DNA of 64,000 bases from Chitinophaga parva (GTDB lineage: Bacteria; Bacteroidota; Bacteroidia; Chitinophagales; Chitinophagaceae), in contig NZ_QCYK01000002.1 in NCBI RefSeq assembly GCF_003071345.1, forward strand, positions 2,108,001 through 2,172,000, given 5' to 3'. Position numbers and translations under genes: made by a program. Positions 8,268 to 17,390 of this stretch are shown piece by piece. The notes beneath the pieces are model-generated. The model was not told where the DNA came from. It saw nothing but the letters and a program-made list of their open reading frames with translations, and made no database searches. The first letter of the stretch is position 1, and the number at the start of each line of letters is the position of its first letter.

Positions 8268-11200
8268 ATGCGATCTAACACCAGTAGAAAGGCGGTGCTG
8301 ATGTTGCTTTTGGCAACTACGCCTTTTGCACAAAGTTTTGCTGCATTCACCCAGGCACTTAAAAGCGTGGTGCCCGTATTTGAAGTTAAAAAGCAATCGC
8401 TGACCACCGCGGTAAATGCATTGGAGAAAAAAGCCGGCGTACGTTTTTCTTATGACCAGCGTGCATTGGAAGGCTTCACCGTGCAGCATGCCGCGTGGAA
8501 GAATGAGCCCGTGTCCACCATCCTGGACGGCTTACTGCAGAAAACAGGCCTGCAGTATGAAGAGCGGCAGAACACGATCATCATCTTTCCCGTTAGCCCG
8601 GAAACATCCAATGTAGCAGCGGCTCCCGGCCATGAGGTAACGGGCCGTGTGCTGGACGATAACGGCCCTGTGGCAGGTGCTACCATCAAAATAAAGAACA
8701 CAAACAAGGGGACTACTTCCGACATTACCGGCTCCTTTCGCGTAGAAGTGAGTGGGGAAAAGGCAGTACTGGTGATCTCCATGATCGGCTACCAGACCCG
8801 CGAAGTGGAAGTGACCGGCGATGCGCCCATCAGCGTGCGCCTGCAGGTAAAAGGAGAGGACCTCAACCAGCTGGTAGTGGTGGGTTATACTTCCCAGCAG
8901 CGTTCTAAGCTCACCGGTGCTATTTCCGAAGTGAAGATGGACCAGCTGAGCTCCCGCTCTGTAAGCAGCGTGGAAGAAGCCATGCAGGGCAAAGTGGCCG
9001 GCGTTACCATAACCAGCGAAGGGGGTGATCCTACTTCCACACCGCACGTGTACATTCACGGCCTGGGTGGTATCAACGGCCAGTCGCCGCTGTACATCGT
9101 GGACGGCTCTGTGTACTATGCAGAGTCTGTACCCACGATCAACCCCAACGAAATTGAAAGCATGACCGTGCTGAAAGACGCATCTGCGGCCATTTACGGC
9201 GCACGCGCCGGTGGTGGGGTGATCCTTATCACCACCAAGAAAGGCAAGGCCGGTAATGCGGTGATCAACCTCGATGCCAAGTATGGCTACCAGAACGCCT
9301 GGAAAAAACTGAAAACGCTCAATGCAAAACAGTTTGCCGACGTGGAGAACCTGGCGGCAGATAACGCTGGTAAGCAACGCAGCCCGGCATTTGACATCAA
9401 CCAGAACCCGGATGCTTACACTACCCGCACCAACTGGATGGATGAAATTTTCCGTACCGGTAAGATCCAGGATTACAATGGCAGCATCAGCGGTGGCAAT
9501 GAAAAGTCTAAATACTTCATGGGCTTTGGCTACCGCAAAACAGACGCTATCCTGCTCAATACTTACGGCCAGCGTTATAATTTCCGCCTCAATTCCGATC
9601 ACCAGCTGAAGCCCTGGCTGAAGTTTGGTGAAACCATGAGCTACAGCTCCACGGATGGCAATGGTGCAGAAACACAAAGCGATTATACCGGTGCTATCAT
9701 CGCCGCTATTTTCTACCCGCCATCCATCCGCCCTTACCAGCCCGATGGCAGCTTTAGTGGCCTGCCCCTGGAGTTTGCGGGCAATTATGGCGATGAGATC
9801 AACCCCGTGGCCTACCTGCGCCGCCTGGACCTGCGCCAGCCCAGTAATAAGCTGTTTGTGAACCCTTACCTGGATGTGCACTTCCTGAAGAACTTCACCT
9901 TCCGTTCCAACCTGGCAGTGACCAAGATCAATGGCACCTTCAAACAGTTCACGCCCCGTGTACCGGAGATCGGCAAGATCTTCCTGGGCAATACGCTGGT
10001 GCAGGCACAGAGCAATACTTCGGACCTGCTGGCAGAACAGACACTGACCTACGAAAAGCATTTGGGTAAACACTACATCAATGCAGTAGGTGGTTATTCC
10101 TGGGATAGCTGGAAGCAGGAATACTTCCAGGTTACGGCATCTACTTTTGATGACGAACGTTATGAATACCGCTACCTGCAGAACGGCGCCCTGGTGCTCA
10201 CTGATCCCGGTGCTACTTACGGTAGCCTGAAACAAACGGCCATCGAATCCTTCTTTGCACGCGCCAACTATGATTATGACGGCCGCTTCCTGGTAAATGC
10301 ACTGGCCCGCCGCGATGGTAGCTCCCGTGTAGGTGCTGCGCAGCGTTTTGAAACCTACTATGCCGGGTCTATTGGCTGGCAGATGAAAAAAGAAGCCTTC
10401 CTGCATGATGTGGAATGGTTATCCAACCTGAAGCCCCGCGCCAGCTACGGTACCCTGGGCGACCTGGGCTCCCTGCCGGAAAATGCATTGGACATCCCCC
10501 TGAGCCGCACCGTTACCTACATGGGCCCTGATGCTACGCCGGTATATGGCTACGCCGTAGATGCCGTATCAAACCCGGGGATCCGCTGGGCCAAGTCAAA
10601 ACAGTTTGACGCCGGCCTGGACCTGGGCTTCTTTGCCAACCGCCTTACTTTTTCCGGCGACTGGTACCACAAGAACACCGACCGTATGCTGTATAAGCAG
10701 CCCGCCACCAGCGCGGATGGCGTAAGCACCGGCCCCTGGGTGAATGGGGGCAATACCGTGGATAAAGGATTTGACCTGGCCCTGGGCTTTAACGGTAATC
10801 CCAAAGGTGATTTCCAGTACAGTGTAACAGCTACTGCATCCAAGATCGTGAACAAGCTGGAAGGCCTGCCCGGTGGCGTTACCACGCAACCCATTGGTGA
10901 GAACATCCGCAGCACCCTCAATCCCCTGCTGAACCAGGTGGGCAGCCCGCTGTACAGCTACTACCTTGTAAAAACAGCCGGCATTTTCCAGAGCCAGAAA
11001 GAAATAGACAGCTATGTAGGTAAAGATGGTACGCCCATCCAGCCGAATGCAAAACCCGGCGACCTGAAATTCATTGATTTTAATGGCGATGGTAAGATCG
11101 ATAATAACGACCGCCAGGTACTGGGCAGTGCACTGCCTAAATTCTCTTATGGCGTGAGCTTTAACGCCAGCTATAAAGGTTTTGACCTGAACCTGTTTGT

Positions 11201-11630
11201 GCAGGGCGTGAAAGGCAACCGCCTGTTCAACGCCGTGAAGTTTACCGGCCTTAATGCAAGCACCGGCCAGGGTTACAACATGCTCGCAGACATTCTCAAC
11301 GCATGGAGCCCTGAGCATACTAATACGAACATTCCACGCGTTTCCGCCAGCGATGCCAATGGTAATTTCAATACCAACTCCGACTGGTACCTGGAAGACG
11401 GCTCTTACCTGCGCATGAAGAACGTGACCCTGGGCTACACCCTGCCGGCACGCCTCACCACCCGCGCAGGCCTGAACCTGGTGCGCCTGTATGTTACATC
11501 CAACAACCTGTTCACCATCACGAAGTACAGCGGCATGGACCCGGAAGTAGGCATGGACCACTACGGCATTGACGCGGGCCGCTACCCGCAATCCCGCACC
11601 TTCCTGCTGGGCCTGAACGTAAACTTCTAA
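8268..11630 (+). CDS. SusC/RagA-family TonB-dependent outer-membrane transporter with STN domain
   Basis: A 1120-residue outer-membrane transporter. The frame is open back into fecR, but the ATG at 8268 gives a proper signal peptide (MRSNTSRKAVLMLLLATTPF) and is preferred. Domains in order: secretin/TonB short N-terminal (STN) domain ~38-108, carboxypeptidase-regulatory-like domain ~123-193, TonB-dependent plug from ~205 (QLVVVGYTSQQRSKLTGAI), then a beta barrel ending in an aromatic residue (NVNF). The STN domain is the part that contacts FecR, so this receptor is probably a transducer as well as a transporter. The partner SusD follows after 19 bp. Substrate is unknown; the phosphatase fusion downstream hints at a phosphorylated compound. 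Confidence 0.92.
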   Translation: MRSNTSRKAVLMLLLATTPFAQSFAAFTQALKSVVPVFEVKKQSLTTAVNALEKKAGVRFSYDQRALEGFTVQHAAWKNEPVSTILDGLLQKTGLQYEERQNTIIIFPVSPETSNVAAAPGHEVTGRVLDDNGPVAGATIKIKNTNKGTTSDITGSFRVEVSGEKAVLVISMIGYQTREVEVTGDAPISVRLQVKGEDLNQLVVVGYTSQQRSKLTGAISEVKMDQLSSRSVSSVEEAMQGKVAGVTITSEGGDPTSTPHVYIHGLGGINGQSPLYIVDGSVYYAESVPTINPNEIESMTVLKDASAAIYGARAGGGVILITTKKGKAGNAVINLDAKYGYQNAWKKLKTLNAKQFADVENLAADNAGKQRSPAFDINQNPDAYTTRTNWMDEIFRTGKIQDYNGSISGGNEKSKYFMGFGYRKTDAILLNTYGQRYNFRLNSDHQLKPWLKFGETMSYSSTDGNGAETQSDYTGAIIAAIFYPPSIRPYQPDGSFSGLPLEFAGNYGDEINPVAYLRRLDLRQPSNKLFVNPYLDVHFLKNFTFRSNLAVTKINGTFKQFTPRVPEIGKIFLGNTLVQAQSNTSDLLAEQTLTYEKHLGKHYINAVGGYSWDSWKQEYFQVTASTFDDERYEYRYLQNGALVLTDPGATYGSLKQTAIESFFARANYDYDGRFLVNALARRDGSSRVGAAQRFETYYAGSIGWQMKKEAFLHDVEWLSNLKPRASYGTLGDLGSLPENALDIPLSRTVTYMGPDATPVYGYAVDAVSNPGIRWAKSKQFDAGLDLGFFANRLTFSGDWYHKNTDRMLYKQPATSADGVSTGPWVNGGNTVDKGFDLALGFNGNPKGDFQYSVTATASKIVNKLEGLPGGVTTQPIGENIRSTLNPLLNQVGSPLYSYYLVKTAGIFQSQKEIDSYVGKDGTPIQPNAKPGDLKFIDFNGDGKIDNNDRQVLGSALPKFSYGVSFNASYKGFDLNLFVQGVKGNRLFNAVKFTGLNASTGQGYNMLADILNAWSPEHTNTNIPRVSASDANGNFNTNSDWYLEDGSYLRMKNVTLGYTLPARLTTRAGLNLVRLYVTSNNLFTITKYSGMDPEVGMDHYGIDAGRYPQSRTFLLGLNVNF

Positions 11631-11649
11631 ACCGAACGCGTAATTACAC

Positions 11650-13164
11650 ATGAAAAAGTATACCATCATAGCAAGCCTGCTGGCCGCCACCACACTGCTG
11701 GGCGCGTGCAATAAGCAACTGGATATTACCCCCCAGGGTTCTCCCACTTCTACGAACTTCTGGAAAACACAGAACGATGCCATCAGCGGCGCTAACGCCA
11801 TGTATGACCAGTTTGACAACGAAGACTTTTACGGTCGCGGTTTCTTCTGGTTTATCAATGCCAGTGATGACATGGTAACCGGCCGCGTGAAAGCGGAGGG
11901 AGACAACATCAAGAACTTCAATTCTTCGTTTATTGGTGGCAGTTATACCGAAGGCCAGTGGAAAATGCGTTACATCGTGATCAAGCGCGCAAACGATGTG
12001 ATCAAGAATGTACCAAACATCCAGATGGATGAAACGCTGAAGAAGCGCATCCTGGGCGAAGCCTACTTCCTGGAAGGCCTGATGTATTTCCAGCTGGCAT
12101 CCAATTATGGCAATGATAAAGCCGGTGTGCCCATCATTGACCGTAACTCCACGGCTACCGGCGTAGTAACGCCCCGCGCCAAGAACGTGGCGGAAAACTA
12201 TGCCTACATTGCCCAGGAACTGAAACTGGCCGCGGCCAACCTGCCTTATTTTGATACCTATGCCAAAGAAGACTGGGGCCGCCCGCACAAAACAGCAGCT
12301 TATGCCTTCCTGTCAAAGATGTACCTGTATGCAAAGGATTATCCCAATGCAGCAGCCTATGCAGACTCCGTGATCCTGAGCGGCAAGCACCACCTGTTAG
12401 ACAACTTTGCCGATGTGTTCAAGATCGCCAATAACTGGTCTGCGGAGTACATCTGGTCTGTAACCAGCAATGGTTCCACGCAGAATGGCTATGGCAGCAT
12501 CCTGCCGGGCGTAATGCTGGAGAACAAGGGTTGGGGCCTGTACAATGGCTGGGGTTATTACATGCCCACCATGGAGCTGTACAAAGCTTACGAAGCGGGC
12601 GACAAACGCCGCGAAGCCACTATCCTGAAGCCCGGTGATTCCCTCACTTACTTCGGCAAGCGCATTGCCTATCAATCGGTGAACAGCCTTTCCGGTTTCC
12701 AGTTCAATAAGTACATGGAGCCTTTCTCTTATGCCAATCCTATTGGCACCATCATCAGCTCTAATGGCGACCACCCGGCTACTAACCTGAACGTGCCGCT
12801 GATCCGCTATGCAGAAGTACTGCTCATTAAGGCAGAAGCCATGATCATGCAGGGTAAGAACGGAGATGCAGAGATCAACCTGGTGCGCAAACGTGCCGGC
12901 CTGCCGCCCGTAACCAACGCCGGTATGGACGAGTTGAAGAAACAACGCCGCTGCGAACTGGCCGGTGAGTTTGCAGACCGCCACCGCGACCTGGTACGCT
13001 GGGGCGATGCACAGGCCGCATATGCCCTGCCCCTGCACGGTGCTAAAAATGAAGTGGTATGGCCAGCCCGCACCTTCAAGCCGGACGTGCACAACGTGTG
13101 GCCGGTGCCCCAGCAGGAGATCGACAACAGTCATGGTGTGATCACCCAGAACCAGGGTTGGTAA
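11650..13164 (+). CDS. SusD/RagB-family nutrient-binding lipoprotein
   Basis: A 504-residue surface lipoprotein with lipobox LLGAC (Cys20). It has the helical SusD fold with TPR-like segments; recognisable blocks are FWKTQNDAISGANAMYDQF, EAYFLEGLMYFQL, YAEVLLIKAEAM and the C-terminal RCELAGEFADRHRDLVRWG. SusD proteins cap the SusC barrel and bind the substrate at the cell surface. The gene follows susC by 19 bp and is certainly co-transcribed. No terminator is visible before the phosphodiesterase-phosphatase gene ~120 bp on. Confidence 0.92.
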   Translation: MKKYTIIASLLAATTLLGACNKQLDITPQGSPTSTNFWKTQNDAISGANAMYDQFDNEDFYGRGFFWFINASDDMVTGRVKAEGDNIKNFNSSFIGGSYTEGQWKMRYIVIKRANDVIKNVPNIQMDETLKKRILGEAYFLEGLMYFQLASNYGNDKAGVPIIDRNSTATGVVTPRAKNVAENYAYIAQELKLAAANLPYFDTYAKEDWGRPHKTAAYAFLSKMYLYAKDYPNAAAYADSVILSGKHHLLDNFADVFKIANNWSAEYIWSVTSNGSTQNGYGSILPGVMLENKGWGLYNGWGYYMPTMELYKAYEAGDKRREATILKPGDSLTYFGKRIAYQSVNSLSGFQFNKYMEPFSYANPIGTIISSNGDHPATNLNVPLIRYAEVLLIKAEAMIMQGKNGDAEINLVRKRAGLPPVTNAGMDELKKQRRCELAGEFADRHRDLVRWGDAQAAYALPLHGAKNEVVWPARTFKPDVHNVWPVPQQEIDNSHGVITQNQGW

Positions 13165-13283
13165 TTTAAATTTTAGGTTAAACATAGCCCGGTGGTCATT
13201 ACACCACTAGCGCGGTGGAAATATATTTTTGTATTTTTCCCGCCTGGTGTGCAATGGCCACCGGTGTTTTTAAAAAGGAGATC

Positions 13284-15131
13284 ATGAAAAAACAAGTGGC
13301 GGCACTCTTACTGGCCGCAATGGGCGCTATACCGGCGGCAATGGCCCAGCGCACGTATTCTATGATGAATGCGCACTCGCACAATGACTATGAACGCAGC
13401 AAACCCTTTTATGAAGCCGTGATGGTGCATTTCGGATCTGTGGAAGCAGACGTGCACCTGAAAGACGGGAAACTGTACGTGGCCCACGACGCCAAAGACA
13501 TTGACACCGCGCGTACTTTTGACCGCCTGTACGTGCAGCCCATCATCCGCCAATTTGCCGTGAACCACGGCAGGCCTTATGAAAACGACGACAGCCTGCA
13601 ACTGCTCATAGACCTGAAAACCGCGGGCCCTGCCACCCTGGCCGCTGTGCAACAGGCGCTGGTACCTTACCGTAAATACTTTGACCGCAGCGTAAATCCC
13701 TATGCCGTAAAAGTGGTGATCTCCGGCAACAAGCCCACACCCGCGCATTGGGATGAATACGACAAACTGTTTTTCTTTGATGGCGATTATACCCAAACCT
13801 ACACGCCCGCACAGCATGCCCGCATAGACATGGTGAGCGTGGACTTTGGCCGCTTCAGCAACTGGAATGGCAAAGGCACCATGGTACCTGCGCAACTGGC
13901 AAAAGTAAAAGGCCTGGTGGATAAGATGCACGCCGCCGGCTTCCGCTTCCGCTACTGGGGCGCACCTTCCACGCCCAGCACGTATTACAAGCTAATGGAA
14001 ATAGGCGTGGACTGGATAGGTTCTGACCACCCGGAAGAACTGTACGGCATCCTGCACGGCTACAAACAAAACACCGTGGCAAACCTGCCCGTGCATGCAA
14101 TCTACCAGCCCACCTACGCCAGCGATGCTACCGGTGTAAAGTCTAAGAACGTGATCTTCATGATCGGTGATGGCACCGGCCTGGCGCAGCAATTTGCCGG
14201 CGCTACTGCCAACCACGGACAGCTGAACCTCTTTACCATGAAGCAGATAGGCCTGTCCGAAACACAAAGTGCAGATGACTATGATACCGATTCTGCCGCC
14301 GGCGCCACCGCTTTTGCCACCGGGCAGAAAACCAATAACCGCGTCCTGGGCATGGATAAAACCTACACCGCCATTCCCAACCTGGCGGATACGCTGGTGC
14401 GCAGCCATATTAAAAACGGTGTGCTGGTAACGGAAGAGATCAGCGGGGCCACGCCCGCAGCCTTCTATGCCCACACACCAGACCGCGACAGTGTACGCAC
14501 CCTCATGCGCCAGCTAGTCAATAATGCTAACATGCAGCTGGCGGTAGGCAGCGGTATGGATGACCTGGAAGCCACGCTGGGAAAGGGTTTGAAAGACACC
14601 CTGTCCGCAAAGAACATCACCTTGTTCCATAACATCAATGACTGGGCCACTGACCAGCAAGGCCGCACCCTGGTGCTGCTGCGCAATAACGATCTGAAGT
14701 CCATGACGGAAGGCCGCGGCAATTATTTAGTAACGGCACTCAAAAAGGCACTGGCTCAACTGGATGCATCCGGCCACGGATTTTTCCTGATGGTAGAAGG
14801 TTCCCTCATTGATGTGGGAGGTCACAAGAACAACCTGCAATACCTCGTCAGCGAAATGCTGGATTTTGATGAAGCCATTGGCGAAGCCCTGAAATTTGCC
14901 GATGCAGACGGTCACACGACGGTGATCGTTACTGCAGATCACGAGACCAGCGGCCTGGCCCTCATGGATGGCAAGATCAGCGAAGGCCGCCTCACTGCCC
15001 ACTTCAGCACCAACGACCACACCGGCATCCCGGTACCGGTATTTGCCTACGGCCCCGGTAGTGCCCTGTTCCGTGGCGTGTACCAGAATAATGAGATTTA
15101 CTTCAGGATATTGGATTGTTTTTTTAAGTAA
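13284..15131 (+). CDS. Fused glycerophosphodiester phosphodiesterase-like and alkaline phosphatase protein
   Basis: A 615-residue secreted two-domain enzyme. The ATG at 13284 is chosen: AAGGAG ends 3 bp before it and a clean signal peptide follows (MKKQVAALLLAAMGAIPAAMAQ). Residues ~27-285 resemble GDPD/PI-PLC TIM barrels: NAHSHNDYE, VEADVHL (Glu54, Asp56) and VAHD (His68). Residues ~288-615 are an alkaline phosphatase: VIFMIGDGTG, DSAAGATAFATG with Ser337 as nucleophile, VEGSLIDVGGH and VTADHETSG metal-site blocks. One chain could thus split a phosphodiester and release phosphate from the product. Position after sigma-FecR-SusC-SusD suggests uptake of the freed alcohol moiety or phosphate. 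A TATTTTTG at 13224-13231 may give it a separate promoter. Confidence 0.85.
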   Translation: MKKQVAALLLAAMGAIPAAMAQRTYSMMNAHSHNDYERSKPFYEAVMVHFGSVEADVHLKDGKLYVAHDAKDIDTARTFDRLYVQPIIRQFAVNHGRPYENDDSLQLLIDLKTAGPATLAAVQQALVPYRKYFDRSVNPYAVKVVISGNKPTPAHWDEYDKLFFFDGDYTQTYTPAQHARIDMVSVDFGRFSNWNGKGTMVPAQLAKVKGLVDKMHAAGFRFRYWGAPSTPSTYYKLMEIGVDWIGSDHPEELYGILHGYKQNTVANLPVHAIYQPTYASDATGVKSKNVIFMIGDGTGLAQQFAGATANHGQLNLFTMKQIGLSETQSADDYDTDSAAGATAFATGQKTNNRVLGMDKTYTAIPNLADTLVRSHIKNGVLVTEEISGATPAAFYAHTPDRDSVRTLMRQLVNNANMQLAVGSGMDDLEATLGKGLKDTLSAKNITLFHNINDWATDQQGRTLVLLRNNDLKSMTEGRGNYLVTALKKALAQLDASGHGFFLMVEGSLIDVGGHKNNLQYLVSEMLDFDEAIGEALKFADADGHTTVIVTADHETSGLALMDGKISEGRLTAHFSTNDHTGIPVPVFAYGPGSALFRGVYQNNEIYFRILDCFFK

Positions 15132-15134
15132 ATC

Positions 15135-15194
15135 GTACAACGTACAACGTACAGCGTACAACGTACAGCGTACAACGTACAGCGTACAACGTAC
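15135..15194. repeat. Heptad array, GTACAAC/GTACAGC type (left arm)
   Basis: Eight exact 7-bp units plus a final GTAC, in the order AAC, AAC, AGC, AAC, AGC, AAC, AGC, AAC after each GTAC. The array starts 3 bp after the stop codon of the phosphatase gene. It is the inverted partner of 15284-15336, with a terminator hairpin between. Confidence 0.95.
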
Positions 15195-15212
15195 ATTAGT
15201 CTTTAGTAATAA

Positions 15213-15243
15213 AAAGGCCGCATCTGGTTAGGATGCGGCCTTT
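15213..15243. terminator. Bidirectional hairpin terminator between heptad arms
   Basis: The 12-bp perfect stem AAAGGCCGCATC/GATGCGGCCTTT has a 7-nt loop, with A- and T-tracts on the two sides. It serves the convergent phosphatase and suf operons. Confidence 0.75.
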
Positions 15244-15283
15244 CAAGTCTTGTATGTATACGATGATCAATGAAGGGGAAAAA

Positions 15284-15336
15284 GTACGTTGTACGCTGTA
15301 CGTTGTACGCTGTACGTTGTACGTTGTACGCTGTAC
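15284..15336. repeat. Heptad array, GTACGTT/GTACGCT (right arm)
   Basis: Seven 7-bp units plus a final GTAC; read on the minus strand these are GTACAAC/GTACAGC units like those at 15135-15194, so the two arrays form a long inverted repeat around an 89-bp spacer. The arm ends 6 bp before the sufT stop. Confidence 0.95.
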
Positions 15337-15342
15337 ATGGAA

Positions 15343-15651
15343 TCACAAAAACCCCAACTCCAGCTTCGCCTCTTCGCTCATCATTTCCTTATTCCATGGT
15401 GGATCAAAGGTAAGGTGCACATGGGTATCGGTCACGCCTTCAAGGGCATTCACCTTTTCTTCCACTTCGCGCACAATGTCGCCGGCTACGGGGCAGGCAG
15501 GGGCGGTAAGGGTCATGGTCACTTTTACTTTGCCATCGGCTTCCGCGGTCACGTCATATACCAGGCCCAGTTCCCAGATGTTTACGGGGATCTCGGGATC
15601 AAATACCGTTTTTAGTACGGCCTCTATCCGGTCTCTTAAAGGTTCACTCAT
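15343..15651 (-). CDS. sufT: SufT-like DUF59 (MIP18-family) iron-sulfur assembly protein
   Basis: A 102-residue cytoplasmic protein of the DUF59/MIP18 family. VFDPEIPVNIWELGLVYDV (residues 16-34) is the family signature, and TLTAPACP holds the conserved Cys53. SufT-type proteins help Fe-S cluster maturation and transfer to client proteins. It is the last gene of the suf operon, 19 bp after sufE, and is followed by the heptad inverted repeat and its terminator. Length is normal for the single-domain form. Confidence 0.85.
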   Translation of the reverse strand: MSEPLRDRIEAVLKTVFDPEIPVNIWELGLVYDVTAEADGKVKVTMTLTAPACPVAGDIVREVEEKVNALEGVTDTHVHLTFDPPWNKEMMSEEAKLELGFL

Positions 15652-15670
15652 CGTTTTAAACTTTTATGGC

Positions 15671-16102
15671 TCAAGATGCGCTACCCGCCTTGTTCTGGTA
15701 AGCCAGCGCGTACAGTTTCATCTGTTTCAGCATAGACAGCAGCCCGTTGGAGCGGGTGGGCGAGAGGTGGGTGCTCAGGCCTATCTTGTCTATAAAATAC
15801 AGGTCTGCATCCAGTATTTCCTTGGGGGTGTGGTTAGAGAGCACAGCCACCATAAGGCTTACCAGCCCTTTGGTGATCACCGCATCACTATCCGCGGTAA
15901 ATACCAGCCTGCCGTCCACCACATCCGTATGCAGCCACACCTGGCTCTGGCAACCCTTGATCAGGTTCTCCGGTGTTTTGTACTGCGGGTCTATGAGGGG
16001 CAGGTTTTTGCCCAGGGAAATAATGTGCTCGTATTTATCCATCCATTCATCAAAGAAAGAAAAATCCGATATGAGCTCGTCCTGTATTTCGTTGATCGTC
16101 AT
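15671..16102 (-). CDS. sufE: SufE sulfur acceptor/activator of SufS
   Basis: A 143-residue cytoplasmic protein. ENLIKGCQSQVWL places the sulfur-accepting cysteine at Cys51, the same position as in E. coli SufE. The family takes persulfide sulfur from SufS and passes it to the SufBCD scaffold. The gene lies 30 bp after sufS and 19 bp before sufT. LSPTRSNGLLSMLKQMK near the C-terminus also fits the family. Confidence 0.92.
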   Translation of the reverse strand: MTINEIQDELISDFSFFDEWMDKYEHIISLGKNLPLIDPQYKTPENLIKGCQSQVWLHTDVVDGRLVFTADSDAVITKGLVSLMVAVLSNHTPKEILDADLYFIDKIGLSTHLSPTRSNGLLSMLKQMKLYALAYQNKAGSAS

Positions 16103-16132
16103 TGCGTATATCCGTTAGCGTTAGTAAGGAAA

Positions 16133-17383
16133 TTAACTGAGCATGGCGGCGGCCCTTTTTACGCCGGCCACCAGCGTATCAATTTCCGCCTTGGTATTGT
16201 ACAACCCAAAAGAGGCGCGCACCGTACCAGGTATTTTAAAGAAATCCATGATTGGTTCCGTGCAGTGGTGGCCCGTGCGTACCGCAATGCCCTGCTTGTC
16301 CAGCAGCTCGCCCAGGTCGTACGGGTGAATGTCTTTCACCAGGAAAGAGATCGCACCGGCGCGGTTTTTAGCCTGACCTATGAAGCGGATGCCTTCCACT
16401 TCACCCAGTTTTTCCAGGCCGTATTGCATCAGCTCATGTTCCCATGCGCCAATGTTGGCCACGCCAATGCTTTCCACGTACTTCACGGCCGCGCCCAGGC
16501 CTATGCCACCGGAAATGTCCGGGGTACCGGCTTCAAATTTATAGGGCAGTTCGTTGTAAGTGGTCTTGGCAAAGGTGACTGTTTTTATCATATCGCCACC
16601 GCCCTGGTATGGAGGCAGTTTGTCCAGCCATTCACTTTTCCCATACAGCACGCCTATGCCGGTAGGTCCATATAGTTTGTGGCCGGAGAAAGCCAGGAAG
16701 TCCACGTCCAGGGCCTGTACGTCTACTGCCATGTGCTGGATGGCCTGTGCACCGTCCAGCAGCACGGGAATGCCTTTGGCGTGGGCCAGGCGGATAATGT
16801 CCTGCACAGGGTTCACTGTACCCAGTGTATTCGATACGTAGGTGCAGGCAACGATCTTCACACTGTCGTCCAGCAGCTTTTCGTAAGCGTCCATATCCAG
16901 TTCCCCCTTGTCGCTTACGGGGATCACACGCAGGCTGGCTTCGCGCTCTTCGCACATGATCTGCCAGGGCACTATATTGGAGTGGTGCTCTATGGCGGAG
17001 ATCACCACGCTGTCGCCTTTGCGCACCAGCTTGCGGCCCACCACGTTGGCCACCAGGTTTATGCTGTCTGTAGTGCCTTTGGTGAAGATCACTTCATGGC
17101 TTTGGGCGGCATTGATATAGCGGGCTATGATGCGGCGGGCTTCTTCATACGCCTCGGTGGCCACCTGGGAGAGGTGGTGCACACCACGGTGCACGTTGCT
17201 GTTGTAGCCCGTGTAGTAATCCTGCAGGGTTTGCAGCACGGCCGTTGGCTTCTGCGTGGTAGCGGCGCTGTCAAAGTATACCAGCGGCTTGCCGTACACG
17301 GTTTGCCGCAGGATGGGAAAGTCCTGGCGCAGGCGCTCTACGTCGTATGCGAGGGGAGTAGTGGCTGTGGGAGCTGTGAGCAT
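16133..17383 (-). CDS. sufS: SufS group II cysteine desulfurase
   Basis: A 416-residue PLP enzyme that removes sulfur from cysteine as a persulfide. The PLP lysine is Lys236 in FSGHKLYGPTG, with histidines at IEHHSN (residues 131-136) and Asp at LLDGAQ (208-213). The active-site cysteine is Cys374 in RTGHHCTEP, the group II (SufS) pattern. It is separated from sufD by a 97-bp gap filled with NNNGCTA-type heptads, the only sizeable gap in the operon apart from sufA-sufB. Confidence 0.95.
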   Translation of the reverse strand: MLTAPTATTPLAYDVERLRQDFPILRQTVYGKPLVYFDSAATTQKPTAVLQTLQDYYTGYNSNVHRGVHHLSQVATEAYEEARRIIARYINAAQSHEVIFTKGTTDSINLVANVVGRKLVRKGDSVVISAIEHHSNIVPWQIMCEEREASLRVIPVSDKGELDMDAYEKLLDDSVKIVACTYVSNTLGTVNPVQDIIRLAHAKGIPVLLDGAQAIQHMAVDVQALDVDFLAFSGHKLYGPTGIGVLYGKSEWLDKLPPYQGGGDMIKTVTFAKTTYNELPYKFEAGTPDISGGIGLGAAVKYVESIGVANIGAWEHELMQYGLEKLGEVEGIRFIGQAKNRAGAISFLVKDIHPYDLGELLDKQGIAVRTGHHCTEPIMDFFKIPGTVRASFGLYNTKAEIDTLVAGVKRAAAMLS

Positions 17384-17390
17384 AAAAAAA

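Noticed and set aside
8532..10406. 624-codon open frame on the minus strand
   Set aside because: It lies opposite the SusC gene and reads as unstructured antisense; codon bias of SusC creates long antisense frames.
15135..15336. CRISPR-like array
   Set aside because: The units are 7 bp, adjacent and spacer-free, and no cas gene is in the window.
15233..16675. 480-codon open frame on the plus strand
   Set aside because: It runs antisense through sufT, sufE and sufS, which have strong family motifs.
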